64,000 nt of DNA from Gibbula magus (taxonomy: Eukaryota > Mollusca > Gastropoda > Trochida > Trochidae). Each line of letters starts with the position of its first letter. The first letter of the stretch is position 1. Below are positions 37,446 to 51,515 of the stretch, in pieces. The stretch is from positions 32,495,875 to 32,559,874 of the forward strand of contig OW388296.1 of the NCBI GenBank assembly GCA_936450465.1, read 5' to 3'. Position numbers and translations under genes: made by a program. The notes beneath the pieces are model-generated. The model was given only the letters and a program-made list of their open reading frames with translations, had not been told where the DNA came from and did no database searches.

Positions 37446-38028
37446 TATTTCGGATTTCCTCTATCTGTCTTACTTTTTAATCTATATTCACTCTTACAGA
37501 GAGTCGCATAGCCAATTTGGCACAAAAACACGGAAATTATTCTAAGTCAAAGAAGACCACAAACTACATTACTTGACAGCGAGGCTAATAACTTTCTTCA
37601 AACTGCATATTTCAGGATCAAACTTGGCTGAGATGTTCATAACCTTGTGTTCTATCGAATGGTTATTTCGGATTTCCTCTATCTGTCTTACTTTTTAATC
37701 TATATTCACTCTTACAGAGAGTCGCATAGCCAATTTGGCCGAAAAACACGGAAATTATTCTAAGTCAAAGAAGACCACAAACTACATTACTTGACAGCGA
37801 GGCTAATAACGTTCTTCGAACTGCATATTTCAGGACCAAACTTGGCTGAGATGTTCATAACCTTGTGTTCTATCGACTGGTTATTTCGGATTTCCTCTAT
37901 CTGTCTTACTTTTTAATCTATATTCACTCTTACAGAGAGTCGGATAGCCAATTTGGCCGAAAAACACGGAAATTATTCTAAGTCAAAGAAGACCACAAAC
38001 TACATTACTTGACAGCGAGGCTAATAAC

Positions 38029-39074
38029 TTTCTTCAAACTGCATATTTCAGGACCAAACTTTGCTGAGATGTTCATAACCTTATGTTCTATCGAATGGTT
38101 ATTTCGGATTTCCTCTATCTGTCTTACTTTTTAATCTATATTCACTCTTACAGAGAGTCGCATAGCCAATTTGGCACAAAAACACGGAAATTATTCTAAG
38201 TCAAAGAAGACCACAAACTACATTACTTGACAGCGAGGCTAATAACTTTCTTCAAACTGCATATTTCAGGATCAAACTTGGCTGAGATGTTCATAACCTT
38301 GTGTTCTATCGAATGGTTATTTCGGATTTCCTCTATCCGTCTTACTTTTTAATCTATATTCACTCTTACAGAGAGTCGCATAGCCAATTTGGCCGAAAAA
38401 CACGGAAATTATTCTAAGTCAAAGAAGACCACAAACTACATTACTTGACAGCGAGGCTAATAACGTTCTTCGAACTGCATATTTCAGGACCAAACTTGGC
38501 TGAGATGTTCATAACCTTGTGTTCTATCGACTGGTTATTTCGGATTTCCTCTATCTGTCTTACTTTTTAATCTATATTCACTCTTACAGAGAGTCGGATA
38601 GCCAATTTGGCCGAAAAACACGGAAATTATTCTAAGTCAAAGAAGACCACAAACTACATTACTTGACAGCGAGGCTAATAACGTTCTTCGAACTGCATAT
38701 TTCAGGACCAAACTTGGCTGAGATGTTCATTACCTTGTGTTCTATCGACTGGTTATTTCGGATTTCCTCTATCTGTCTTACTTTTTAATCTATATTCACT
38801 CTTACAGAGAGTCGGATAGCCAATTTGGCCCAAAAACACGGAAATTATTCTAAGTCAAAGAAGACCACAAACTACATTACTTGACAGCGAGGCTAATAAC
38901 TTTCTTCAAACTGCATATTTCAGGACACACTTGGCTGAGATGTTCATAACCATGTGTTCTATCGAATGGTTATTTCGGATTTCCTCTATCTGTCTTACTT
39001 TTTAATCTATATTCACTCTTACAGAGAGTCGCATAGCCAATTTGGCCGAAAAACACGGAAATTATTCTAAGTTT
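38029..39074 (-). repeat. About 1-kb patch with a different donor in duplication copy 2
   Basis: At the expected offset this interval should resemble 23,798-24,841 but carries a different monomer order. It instead follows 27,061 onward at an offset of 10,968 bp, shown by ctatccgtc (27,369 for ccgtc, 38,337 here) and ggacacac (27,955 and 38,923). Its length matches the replaced interval to within about 2 bp, so the register is preserved. Gene conversion from a neighbouring higher-order unit fits. Confidence 0.7.
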
Positions 39075-42000
39075 AAGAAGACCACAAACTACATTACTTG
39101 ACAGCGAGGCTAATAACTTTCTTCAAACTGCATATTTCAGGACACACTTGGCTGAGATGTTCATAACCATGTGTTCTATCGAATGGTTATTTCGGATTTC
39201 CTCTATCTGTCTTACTTTTTAATCTTTATTCACTCTTACAGAGAGTCGCATAGCCAATTTGGCCCCAAAACACGGACATTATTCTAAGTCAAAGAAGACC
39301 ACAAACTACATTACTTGACAGCGAGGCTAATAACTTTCTTCAAACTGCATATTTCAGGACCAAACTTTGCTGAGATGTTCATAACCTTATGTTCTATCGA
39401 ATGGTTATTTCGGATTTCCTCTATCTGTCTTACTTTTTAATCTATATTCACTCTTACAGAGAGTCGCATAGCCAATTTGGCACAAAAACACGGAAATTAT
39501 TCTAAGTCAAAGAAGACCACAAACTACATTACTTGACAGCGAGGCTAATAACTTTCTTCAAACTGCATATTTCAGGATCAAACTTGGCTGAGATGTTCAT
39601 AACCTTGTGTTCTATCGAATGGTTATTTCGGATTTCCTCTATCTGTCTTACTTTTTAATCTATATTCACTCTTACAGAGAGTCGCATAGCCAATTTGGCC
39701 AAAAAACACGGAAATTATTCTAAGTCAAAGAAGACCACAAACTACATTACTTGACAGCGAGGCTAATAACTTTCTTCAAACTGCATATTTCAGGACAACA
39801 CTTGGCTGAGATGTTAATAACCTTGTGTTCTATCGAATGGTTATTTCGGATTTCCTCTATCTGTCTTACTTTTTAATCTATATTCACTCTTACAGAGAGT
39901 CGCATAGCCAATTTGGCCGAAAAACACGGAAATTATTCTAAGTCAAAGAAGACCACAAACTACATTACTTGACAGCGAGGCTAATAACGTTCTTCGAACT
40001 GCATATTTCAGGACCAAACTTGGCTGAGATGTTCATTACCTTGTGTTCTATCGAATGGTTATTTCGGATTTCCTCTATCTGTCTTACTTTTTAATCTATA
40101 TTCACTCTTACAGAGAGTCGGATAGCCAATTTGGCCCAAAAACACGGAAATTATTCTAAGTCAGAGAAGACCACAAACTACATTACTTGACAGCGAGGCT
40201 AATAACTTTCTTCAAACTGCATATTTCAGGACAACACTTGGCTGAGATGTTCATAACCTTGTGTTCTATCGAATGGTTATTTCGGATTTCCTCTATCTGT
40301 CTTACTTTTTAATCTATATTCACTCTTACAGAGAGTCGCATAGCCAATTTGGCCGAAAAACACGGAAATTATTCTAAGTCAAAGAAGACCACAAACTACA
40401 TTAACTGACAGCGAGGCTAATAACTTTCTTCAAACTGCATATTTCAGGACCAAACTTGGCTGAGATGTTCATTACCTTGTGTTCTATCGAATGGTTATTT
40501 CGGATTTCCTCTATCTGTCTTACTTTTTAATCTATATTCACTCTTACAGAGAGTCGGATAGCCAATTTGGCCGAAAAACACGGAAATTATTCTAAGTCAA
40601 AGAAGACCACAAACTACATTACTTGACAGCGAGGCTAATAACGTTCTTCGAACTGCATATTTCAGGACCAAACTTGGCTGAGATGTTCATTACCTTGTGT
40701 TCTATCGACTGGTTATTTCGGATTTCCTCTATCTGTCTTACTTTTTAATCTATATTCACTCTTACAGAGAGTCGGATAGCCAATTTGGCCCAAAAACACG
40801 GAAATTTTCTAAGTCAAAGAAGACCACAAACTACATTACTTGACAGCGAGGCTAATAACTTTCTTCAAACTGCATATTTCAGGACACACTTGGCTGAGAT
40901 GTTCATAACCATGTGTTCTATCGAATGGTTATTTCGGATTTCCTCTATCTGTCTTACTTTTTAATCTATATTCACTCTTACAGAGAGTCGCATAGCCAAT
41001 TTGGCCGAAAAACCTGAAAAAATTCTAAGTTTAAGAAGACCACAAACTACATTTCCTGACAGCGAGGCTAATAACTTTCTTCAAACTGCATATTTCAGGA
41101 CCAAACTTTGCTGAGATGTTCAAAACCTTATGTTCTATCGAATGGTTATTTCGGATTTCCTCTATCTGTCTTACTTTTTAATCTTTATTCACTCTTACAG
41201 AGAGTCGCATAGCCAATTTGGCCCCAAAACACGGACATTATTCTAAGTCAAAGAAGACCACAAACTACATTACTTGACAGCGAGGCTAATAACTTTCTTC
41301 AAACTGCATATTTCAGGACCAAACTTTGCTGAGATGTTCATAACCTTATGTTCTATCGAATGGTTATTTCGGATTTCCTCTATCTGTCTTACTTTTTAAT
41401 CTATATTCACTCTTACAGAGAGTCGCATAGCCAATTTGGCACAAAAACACGGAAATTATTCTAAGTCAAAGAAGACCACAAACTACATTACTTGACAGCG
41501 AGGCTAATAACTTTCTTCAAACTGCATATTTCAGGATCAAACTTGGCTGAGATGTTCATAACCTTGTGTTCTATCGAATGGTTATTTCGGATTTCCTCTA
41601 TCCGTCTTACTTTTTAATCTATATTCACTCTTACAGAGAGTCGCATAGCCAATTTGGCCGAAAAACACGGAAATTATTCTAAGTCAAAGAAGACCACAAA
41701 CTACATTACTTGACAGCGAGGCTAATAACGTTCTTCGAACTGCATATTTCAGGACCAAACTTGGCTGAGATGTTCATAACCTTGTGTTCTATCGACTGGT
41801 TATTTCGGATTTCCTCTATCTGTCTTACTTTTTAATCTATATTCACTCTTACAGAGAGTCGGATAGCCAATTTGGCCGAAAAACACGGAAATTATTCTAA
41901 GTCAAAGAAGACCACAAACTACATTACTTGACAGCGAGGCTAATAACGTTCTTCGAACTGCATATTTCAGGACCAAACTTGGCTGAGATGTTCATTACCT

Positions 42001-45000
42001 TGTGTTCTATCGACTGGTTATTTCGGATTTCCTCTATCTGTCTTACTTTTTAATCTATATTCACTCTTACAGAGAGTCGGATAGCCAATTTGGCCGAAAA
42101 ACACGGAAATTATTCTAAGTCAAAGAAGACCACAAACTACATTACTTGACAGCGAGGCTAATAACGTTCTTCGAACTGCATATTTCAGGACCAAACTTGG
42201 CTGAGATGTTCATTACCTTGTGTTCTATCGACTGGTTATTTCGGATTTCCTCTATCTGTCTTACTTTTTAATCTATATTCACTCTTACAGAGAGTCGCAT
42301 AGCCAATTTGGCCGAAAAACACGGAAATTATTCTAAGTTTAAGAAGACCACAAACTACATTACCTGACAGCGAGGCTAATAACTTTCTTCAAACTGCATA
42401 TTTCAGGACCAAACTTTGCTGAGATGTTCATAACCTTATGTTCTATCGAATGGTTATTTCGGATTTCCTCTATCTGTCTTACTTTTTAATCTTTATTCAC
42501 TCTTACAGAGAGTCGCATAGCCAATTTGGCCCCAAAACACGGACATTATTCTAAGTCAAAGAAGACCACAAACTACATTACTTGACAGCGAGGCTAATAA
42601 CTTTCTTCAAACTGCATATTTCAGGACCAAACTTTGCTGAGATGTTCATAACCTTATGTTCTATCGAATGGTTATTTCGGATTTCCTCTATCTGTCTTAC
42701 TTTTTAATCTATATTCACTCTTACAGAGAGTCGCATAGCCAATTTGGCACAAAAACACGGAAATTATTCTAAGTCAAAGAAGACCACAAACTACATTACT
42801 TGACAGCGAGGCTAATAACTTTCTTCAAACTGCATATTTCAGGATCAAACTTGGCTGAGATGTTCATAACCTTGTGTTCTATCGAATGGTTATTTCGGAT
42901 TTCCTCTATCTGTCTTACTTTTTAATCTATATTCACTCTTACAGAGAGTCGCATAGCCAATTTGGCCGAAAAACACGGAAATTATTCTAAGTCAAAGAAG
43001 ACCACAAACTACATTACTTGACAGCGAGGCTAATAACGTTCTTCGAACTGCATATTTCAGGACCAAACTTGACTGAGATGTTCATAACCTTGTGTTCTAT
43101 CGACTGGTTATTTCGGATTTCCTCTATCTGTCTTACTTTTAATCTATATTCACTCTTACAGAGAGTCGGATAGCCAATTTGGCCAAATAACACTGAAATT
43201 ATTCTAAGTCAAAGAAGACCACAAACTACATTAATTGACAGCGAGGCTAATAACTTTCTTCAAACTGCATATTTCAGGACCAAACTTGGCTGAGATGTTC
43301 ATTACCTTGTGTTCTATCGAATGGTTATTTCGGATTTCCTCTATCTGTCTTACTTTTTAATCTATATTCACTCTTACAGAGAGTCGCATAGCCAAATTGG
43401 CCCAAAAAAACGGAAATTATTCTAAGTTTAAGAAGACCACAAACTACATTACTTGACAGCGAGGCTAATAACTTTCTTCAAACTGCATATTTCAGGACCA
43501 AACTTGGCTGAGATGTTCATTACCTTGTGTTCTATCGAATGGTTATTTCGGATTTCCTCTATCTGTCTTACTTTTTAATCTATATTCACTCTTACAGAGT
43601 CGCATAGCCAATTTGGCCCAAAAACACGGAAATTATTCTAAGTCAAAGACGAGCCCAAACTACATTTCTTGACAGCGAGGCTAATAACTTTTCAAACTGC
43701 ATATTTCAGGACAACACTTGGCTGAGATGTTCATAACTTGTGTTCTATCGAATGGTTATTTCGGATTTCCTCTATCTGTCTTACTTTTTAATCTATATTC
43801 ACTCTTACAGAGAGTCAGATAGCCAATTTGGCCGAAAAACACGGAAATTATTCTAAGTCAAAGAAAACCACAAACTACATTAACTGACAGCGAGGCTAAT
43901 AACTTTCTTCAAACTGCATATTTCAGGACCAAACTTTGCTGAGATGTTCATAACCTTATGTTCTATCGAATGGTTATTTCGGATTTCCTCTTTCTGTCTT
44001 ACTTTTTAATCTTTATTCACTCTTACAGAGAGTCGCATAGCCAATTTGGCCCCAAAACACGGACATTATTCTAAGTCAAAGAAGACCACAAACTACATTA
44101 CTTGACAGCGAGGCTAATAACTTTCTTCAAACTGCATATTTCAGGAACAAACTTGGCTGAGATGTTCATAACCTTGTGTTCTATCGAATGGTTATTTCGG
44201 ATTTCCTCTATCTGTCTTACTTTTTAATCTATATTCACTCTTACAGAGAGTCGCATAGCCAAATTGGCCCAAAAACACGGAAATTATTCTAAGTTTAAGA
44301 AGACCACAAACTACATTACTTGACAGCGAGGCTAATAACTTTCTTCAAACTGCATATTTCAGGACCAAACTTGGCTGAGATGTTCATTACCTTGTGTTCT
44401 ATCGAATGGTTATTTCGGATTTCCTCTATCTGTCTTACTTTTTAATCTATATTCACTCTTACAGAGTCGCATAGCCAATTTGGCCCAAAAACACGGAAAT
44501 TATTCTAAGTCAAAGACGAGCCCAAACTACATTTCTTGACAGCGAGGCTAATAACTTTTCAAACTGCATATTTCAGGACAACACTTGGCTGAGATGTTCA
44601 TAACTTGTGTTCTATCGAATGGTTATTTCGGATTTCCTCTATCTGTCTTACTTTTTAATCTATATTCACTCTTACAGAGAGTCGGATAGCCAATTTGGCC
44701 GAAAAACACAGAAATTATTCTAAGTCAAAGAAAACCACAAACTACATTAACTGACAGCGAGGCTAATAACTTTCTTGAACTTGCATATTTCAGGACCAAA
44801 CTTTGCTGAGATGTTCATAACCTTATGTTCTATCGAATGGTTATTTCGGATTTCCTCTTTCTGTCTTACTTTTTAATCTTTATTCACTCTTACAGAGAGT
44901 CGCATAGCCAATTTGGCCCCAAAACACGGACATTATTCTAAGTCAAAGAAGACCACAAACTACATTACTTGACAGCGAGGCTAATAACGTTCTTCGAACT

Positions 45001-47507
45001 GCATATTTCAGGACCAAACTTGGCTGAGATGTTCATTACCTTGTGTTCTATCGAATGGTTATTTCGGATTTCCTCTATCTGTCTTACTTTTTAATCTATA
45101 TTCACTCTTACAGAGAGTCGGATAGCCAATTTGGCCAAAAAACACGGAAATTATTCTAAGTCAAAGAAGACCACAAACTACATTACTTGACAGCGAGGCT
45201 AATAACTTTCTTCAAACTGCATATTTCAGGACAACACTTGGCTGAGATGTTCATAACCTTGTGTTCTATCGAATGGTTATTTCGGATTTCCTCTATCTGT
45301 CTTACTTTTTAATCTATATTCACTCTTACAGAGAGTCGGATAGCCAATTTGGCCGAAAAACACTGAAATTATTCTAAGTCAAAGAAAACCACAAACTACA
45401 TTAACTGACAGCGAGGCTAATAACTTTCTTCAAACTGCATATTTCAGGACCAAACTTGGCTGAGATGTTCATTACCTTGTGTTCTATCGAATGGTTATTT
45501 CGGATTTCCTCTATCTGTCTTACTTTTTAATCTATATTCACTCTTACAGAGAGTCGCATAACCAATTTGGCCCAAAAACACGGAAATTATTCTAAGTCAA
45601 AGAAGACCACAAACTACATTACTTGACAGCGAGGCTAATAACGTTCTTCGAACTGCATATTTCAGGACCAAACTTGGCTGAGATGTTCATTACCTTGTGT
45701 TCTATCGACTGGTTATTTCGGATTTCCTCTATCTGTCTTACTTTTTAATCTATATTCACTCTTACAGAGAGTCGCATAGCCAATTTGGCCAAAAAACACG
45801 GAAATTATTCTTAGTCAAAGAAGACCACAAACTACATTACTTGACAGCGAGGCTAATAACTTTCTTCAAACTGCATATTTCAGGACAACACTTGGCTGAG
45901 ATGTTCATAACCTTGTGTTCTATCGAATGGTTATTTCGGATTTCCTCTATCTGTCTTACTTTTTAATCTATATTCACTCTTACAGAGAGTCGCATAGCCA
46001 ATTTGGCCCAAAAACACGGAAATTATTCTAAGTCAAAGAAGACCACAAACTACATTAATTGACAGCGAGGCTAATAACTTTCTTCAAACTGCATATTTCA
46101 GGACCAAACTTGGCTGAGATGTTCATTACCTTGTGTTCTATCGAATGGTTATTTCGGATTTCCTCTATCTGTCTTACTTTTTAATCTATATTCACTCTTA
46201 CAGAGAGTCGCATAGCCAATTTGGCCGAAAAACACGGAAATTATTCTAAGTCAAAGAAGACCACAAACTACATTACTTGACAGCGAGGCTAATAACTTTC
46301 TTCAAACTGCACATTTCAGGACCAAACTTTGCTGAGATGTTCATAACCTTGTGTTCTATCGAATGGTTATTTCGGATTTCCTCTATCTGTCTTACTTTTT
46401 AATCTATATTCACTCTTACAGAGTCGCATAGCCAATTTGGCCTCAAAACACGGAAATTATTCTAAGTCAAAGAAGACCACAAACTACATTACTTGACAGC
46501 GAGGCTAATAACTTTCTTCAAACTGCATATTTCAGGACAACACTTGGCTGAGATGTTCATAACCTTGTGTTTTATCGAATGGTTATTTCGGATTTCCTCT
46601 ATCTGTCTTACTTTTTAATCTATATTCACTCTTACAGAGAGTCGCATAGCCAATTTGGCCCAAAAACACGGAAATTATTCTAAGTCAAAGAAGACCACAA
46701 ACTACATTACTTGACAGCGAGGCTAATAACTTTCTTCAAACTGCATATTTCAGGACCAAACTTGGCTGAGATGTTCATTACCCTGTGTTCTATCGAATGG
46801 TTATTTCGGATTTCCTCTATCTGTCTTACTTTTTAATCTATATTCACTCTTACAGAGAGTCGCATAGCCAATTTGGCCGAAAAACACGGACATTATTCTA
46901 AGTCAAAGAAGACCACAAACTACATTACTTGACAGCGAGGCTAATAACTTTCTTCAAACTGCATATTTCAGGACAACACTTGGCTGAGATGTTCATAACC
47001 TTGTGTTCTATCGAATGGTTATTTCGGATTTCCTCTATCTGTCTTACTTTTTAATCTATATTCACTCTTACAGAGAGTCGCATAGCCAATTTGGCCTCAA
47101 AACACGGAAATTATTCTAAGTCAAAGAAGACCACAAACTACATTACTTGACAGCGAGGCTAATAACTTTCTTCAAACTGCATATTTCAGGACCAAACTTG
47201 GCTGAGATGTTCATAACCTTGTGTTCTATCGAATGGTTATTTCGGATTTCCTCTATCTGTCTTACTTTTTAATCTATATTCACTCTTACAGAGAGTCGCA
47301 TAGCCAATTTGGCCTCAAAACACGGAAATTATTCTAAGTCAAAGAAGACCACAAACTACATTACTTGACAACGAGGCTAATAACTTTCTTCAAACTGCAT
47401 ATTTCAGGATCAAACTTGGCTAAGATGTTCATAACCTTGTGTTCTATCGAATGGTTATTTCGGATTTCCTCTATCTGTCTTACTTTTTAATCTATATTCA
47501 CTCTTAC

Positions 47508-47518
47508 CTAGTCAAGTC
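47508..47518. other. Orientation switch 4, altered copy of switch 2
   Basis: After ctcttac at 47,507 this copy reads ctagtcaagtc before aaggtaatg, whereas the 33-kb copy reads agagagtc. The scar holds a 5-bp tandem repeat (gtcaa twice) and is 3 bp longer, which accounts for the change of offset from 14,234 to 14,237. Either the junction was edited after duplication or the two copies recombined slightly differently. Confidence 0.9.
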
Positions 47519-50429
47519 AAGGTAATGAACATCTCAGCAAAGTTTGGTCCTGAAATATGCAGTTTGAAGAAAGTTATTAGCCTCGCTGTCAAGTAATGTA
47601 GTTTGTGGTCTTCTTAAACTTAGAATAATTTCCGTGTTTTTGGGCCAAATTGGCTATGCGACTCTCTGTAAGAGTGAATAAAGATTAAAAAGTAAGACAG
47701 ATAGAGGAAATCCGAAATAACCATTCGATAGAACATAAGGTTATGAACATCTCAGCAAAGTTTGGTCCTGAAATATGCAGTTTGAAGAAAGTTATTAGCC
47801 TCGCTGTCAAGTAATGTAGTTTGTGGTCTTCTTAAACTTAGAATAATTTCCGTGTTTTTCGGCCAAATTGGCTATGCGACTCTCTGTAAGAGTGAATATA
47901 GATTAAAAAGTAAGACAGATAGAGGAAATCCGAAATAACCATTCGATAGAACACAAGGTTATGAACATCTCAGCCAAGTGTTGTCCTGAAATATGCAGTT
48001 TGAAGAAAGTTATTAGCCTCGCTGTCAAGTAATGTAGTTTGTGGTTTTCTTTGACTTAGAATAATTTCCGTGTGTTTTGGCCAAATTGGCTATCCGACTC
48101 TCTGTAAGAGTGAATATAGATTAAAAAGTAAGACAGATAGAGGAAATCGGAAATAACCAGTCGATAGAACACAAGGTAATGAACATCTCAGCCAAGTTTG
48201 GTCCTGAAATATGCAGTTCGGAGAACGTTATTAGCCTCGCTGTCAAGTAATGTAGTTTGTGGTCTTCTTTGACTTAGAATAATTTCCGTGTTTTTGTGCC
48301 AAATTGGCTATGCGACTCTCTGTAAGAGTGAATATAGATTAAAAAGTAAGACAGATAGAGGAAATCCGAAATAACCATTCGATAGAACACAAGGTTATGA
48401 ACATCTCAGCCAAGTTTGGTCCTGAAATATGCAGTTTGAAGAAAGTTATTAGCCTCGCTGTCAAGTAATGTAGTTTGTGGTCTTCTTTGACTTAGAATAA
48501 TTTCCGTGTTTTTGGGCCAAATTGGCTATGCGACTCTCTGTAAGAGTGAATATAGATTAAAAAGTAAGACAGATAGAGGAAATCCGAAATAACCATTCGA
48601 TAGAACATAAGGTTATGAACATCTCAGCAAAGTTTGGTCCTGAAATATGCAGTTTGAAGAAAGTTATTAGCCTCGCTGTCAAGTAATGTAGTTTGTGGTC
48701 TTCTTTGACTTAGAATAATGTCCGTGTTTTGGGGCCAAATTGGCTATGCGACTCCCTGTAAGAGTGAATAAAGATTAAAAAGTAAGACAGAAAGAGGAAA
48801 TCCGAAATAACCATTCGATAGAACATAAGGTTATGAACATCTCAGCAAAGTTTGGTCCTGAAATATGCAGTTTGAAGAAAGTTATTAGCCTCGCTGTCAA
48901 GTAATGTAGTTTGTGGTCTTCTTAAACTTAGAATAATTTCCGTGTTTTGAGGCCAAATTGGCTATGCGACTCTCTGTAAGAGTGAATATAGATTGAAAAA
49001 GTAAGACAGATAGAGGAAATCCGAAATAACCATTCGATAGAACACAAGGTAATGAACATCTCAGCCAAGTTTGGTCCTGAAATATGCAGTTTGAAGAAAG
49101 TTATTAGCCTCGCTGTCAAGTAATGTAGTTTGTGGTCTTCTTTGACTTAGAATAATTTCCGTGTTTTGGGGCCAAATTGGCTATGCGACTCTCTGTAAGA
49201 GTGAATATAGATTAAAAAGTAAGAAAGATAGAGGAAATCCGAAATAACCATTCGATAGAACACAAGGTTATGAACATCTCAGCCAAGTTTGGTCCTGAAA
49301 TATGCAGTTTGAAGAAAGTTATTAGCCTCGCTGTCAATTATTGTAGTTTGTGGTCTTCTTTGACTTAGAATAATTTCCGTGTTTTTGGGCCAAATTGGCT
49401 ATGCGACTCTCTGTAAGAGTGAATATAGATTAAAAAGTAAGACAGATAGAGGAAATCCGAAATAACCATTCGATAGAACACAAGGTTATGAACATCTCAG
49501 CCAAGTGTTGTCCTGAAATATGCAGTTTGAAAAGTTATTAGCCTCGCTGTCAAGAAATGTAGTTTGGGCTCGTCTTTGACTTAGAATAATTTCCGTGTTT
49601 TTGGGCAAAATTGGCTATGCGACTCTGTAAGAGTGAATATAGATTAAAAAGTAAGACAGATAGAGGAAATCCGAAATAACCATTCGATAGAACACAAGGT
49701 TATGAACATCTCAGCCAAGTTTGGTCCTGAAATATGCAGTTTGAAGAAAGTTATTAGCCTCGCTGTCAAGTAATGTAGTTTGTGGTCTTCTTTGACTTAG
49801 AATAATTTCCGTGTTTTTGGGCCAAATTGGCTATGCGACTCTCTGTAAGAGTGAATATAGATTAAAAAGTAAGACAGATAGAGGAAATCCGAAATAACCA
49901 TTCGATAGAACATAAGGTTATGAACATCTCAGCAAAGTTTGGTCCTGAAATATGCAGTTTGAAGAAAGTTATTAGCCTCGCTGTCAAGTAATGTAGTTTG
50001 TGGTCTTCTTTGACTTAGAATAATGTCCGTGTTTTGGGGCCAAATTGGCTATGCGACTCCCTGTAAGAGTGAATAAAGATTAAAAAGTAAGACAGAAAGA
50101 GGAAATCCGAAATAACCATTCGATAGAACATAAGGTTATGAAAATCTCAGCAAAGTTTGGTCCTGAAATATGCAGTTTGAAGAAAGTTATTAGCCTCGCT
50201 GTCAAGTAATGTAGTTTGTGGTCTTCTTAAACTTAGAATAATTTCCGTGTTTTTGGGCCAAATTGGCTATGCGACTCTCTGTAAGAGTGAATATAGATTA
50301 AAAAGTAAGACAGATAGAGGAAATCCGAAATAACCATTCGATAGAACACAAGGTAATGAACATCTCAGCCAAGTTTGGTCCTGAAATATGCAGTTTGAAG
50401 AAAGTTATTAGCCTCGCTGTCAAGTAATG

Positions 50430-51515
50430 TAGTTTGTGGTCTTCTTTGACTTAGAATAATTTCCGTGTTTTGGGGCCAAATTGGCTATGCGACTCTCTGT
50501 AAGAGTGAATATAGATTAAAAAGTAAGAAAGATAGAGGAAATCCGAAATAACCATTCGATAGAACACAAGGTTATGAACATCTCAGCCAAGTTTGGTCCT
50601 GAAATATGCAGTTTGAAGAAAGTTATTAGCCTCGCTGTCAATTAATGTAGTTTGTGGTCTTCTTTGACTTAGAATAATTTCAGTGTTTTTCGGCCAAATT
50701 GGCTATCCGACTCTCTGTAAGAGTGAATATAGATTAAAAAGTAAGACAGATAGAGGAAATCCGAAATAACCAGTCGATAGAACACAAGGTAATGAACATC
50801 TCAGCCAAGTTTGGTCCTGAAATATGCAGTTTGAAGAAAGTTATTAGCCTCGCTGTCAAGTAATGTAGTTTGTGGTCTTCTTTGACTTAGAATAATTTCC
50901 GTGTTTTTGGGCCAAATTGGCTATGCGACTCTCTGTAAGAGTGAATATAGATTAAAAAGTAAGACAGATAGAGGAAATCCGAAATAACCATTCGATAGAA
51001 CACAAGGTTATGAACATCTCAGCCAAGTGTTGTCCTGAAATATGCAGTTTGAAAAGTTATTAGCCTCGCTGTCAAGAAATGTAGTTTGGGCTCGTCTTTG
51101 ACTTAGAATAATTTCCGTGTTTTTGGGCAAAATTGGCTATGCGACTCTGTAAGAGTGAATATAGATTAAAAAGTAAGACAGATAGAGGAAATCCGAAATA
51201 ACCATTCGATAGAACACAAGGTAATGAACATCTCAGCCAAGTTTGGTCCTGAAATATGCAGTTTGAAGAAAGTTATTAGCCTCGCTGTCAAGTAATGTAG
51301 TTTGTGGTATTCTTTGACTTAGAATAATTTCCGTGTTTTTGTGCCAAAATGGCTATGCGACTCTCTGTAAGAGTGAATATAGATTAAAAAGTAAGACAGA
51401 TAGAGGAAATCCGAAATAACCATTCGATAGAACACAATGTAATGAACATCTCAGCCAAGTTTGGTCCTGAAATATGCAGTTTGAAGAAAGTTATTAGCCT
51501 CGCTGTCAATTAATG
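50430..51515 (+). repeat. 5-monomer higher-order repeat, copy 1 (1,086 bp)
   Basis: Markers recur 1,086 bp apart: gggcaaaa at 51,125 and 52,211, and tggtat at 51,305 and 52,391. The aagaaagatag monomer near 50,525 also has a partner near 51,611. Five monomers minus 4 bp (2-bp and 3-bp deletion variants, balanced elsewhere) give the length. Confidence 0.82.

Larger units (their letters stand above)
37442..47507 (-). repeat. Reverse satellite block 2
   Basis: About 46 minus-strand monomers make up the reverse part of duplication copy 2. From about 39,075 it follows 24,842-33,273 nearly base for base. Its first 587 bp follow 23,211 onward, and the stretch between these is a patch from another register. 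No gene-like sequence is present. Confidence 0.95.

Noticed and set aside
48928..49119. Open frame of 63 codons on the minus strand
   Set aside because: It exists because a single inserted G (gattgaaaaag near 48,994) shifts the satellite frame past its usual stop codon.
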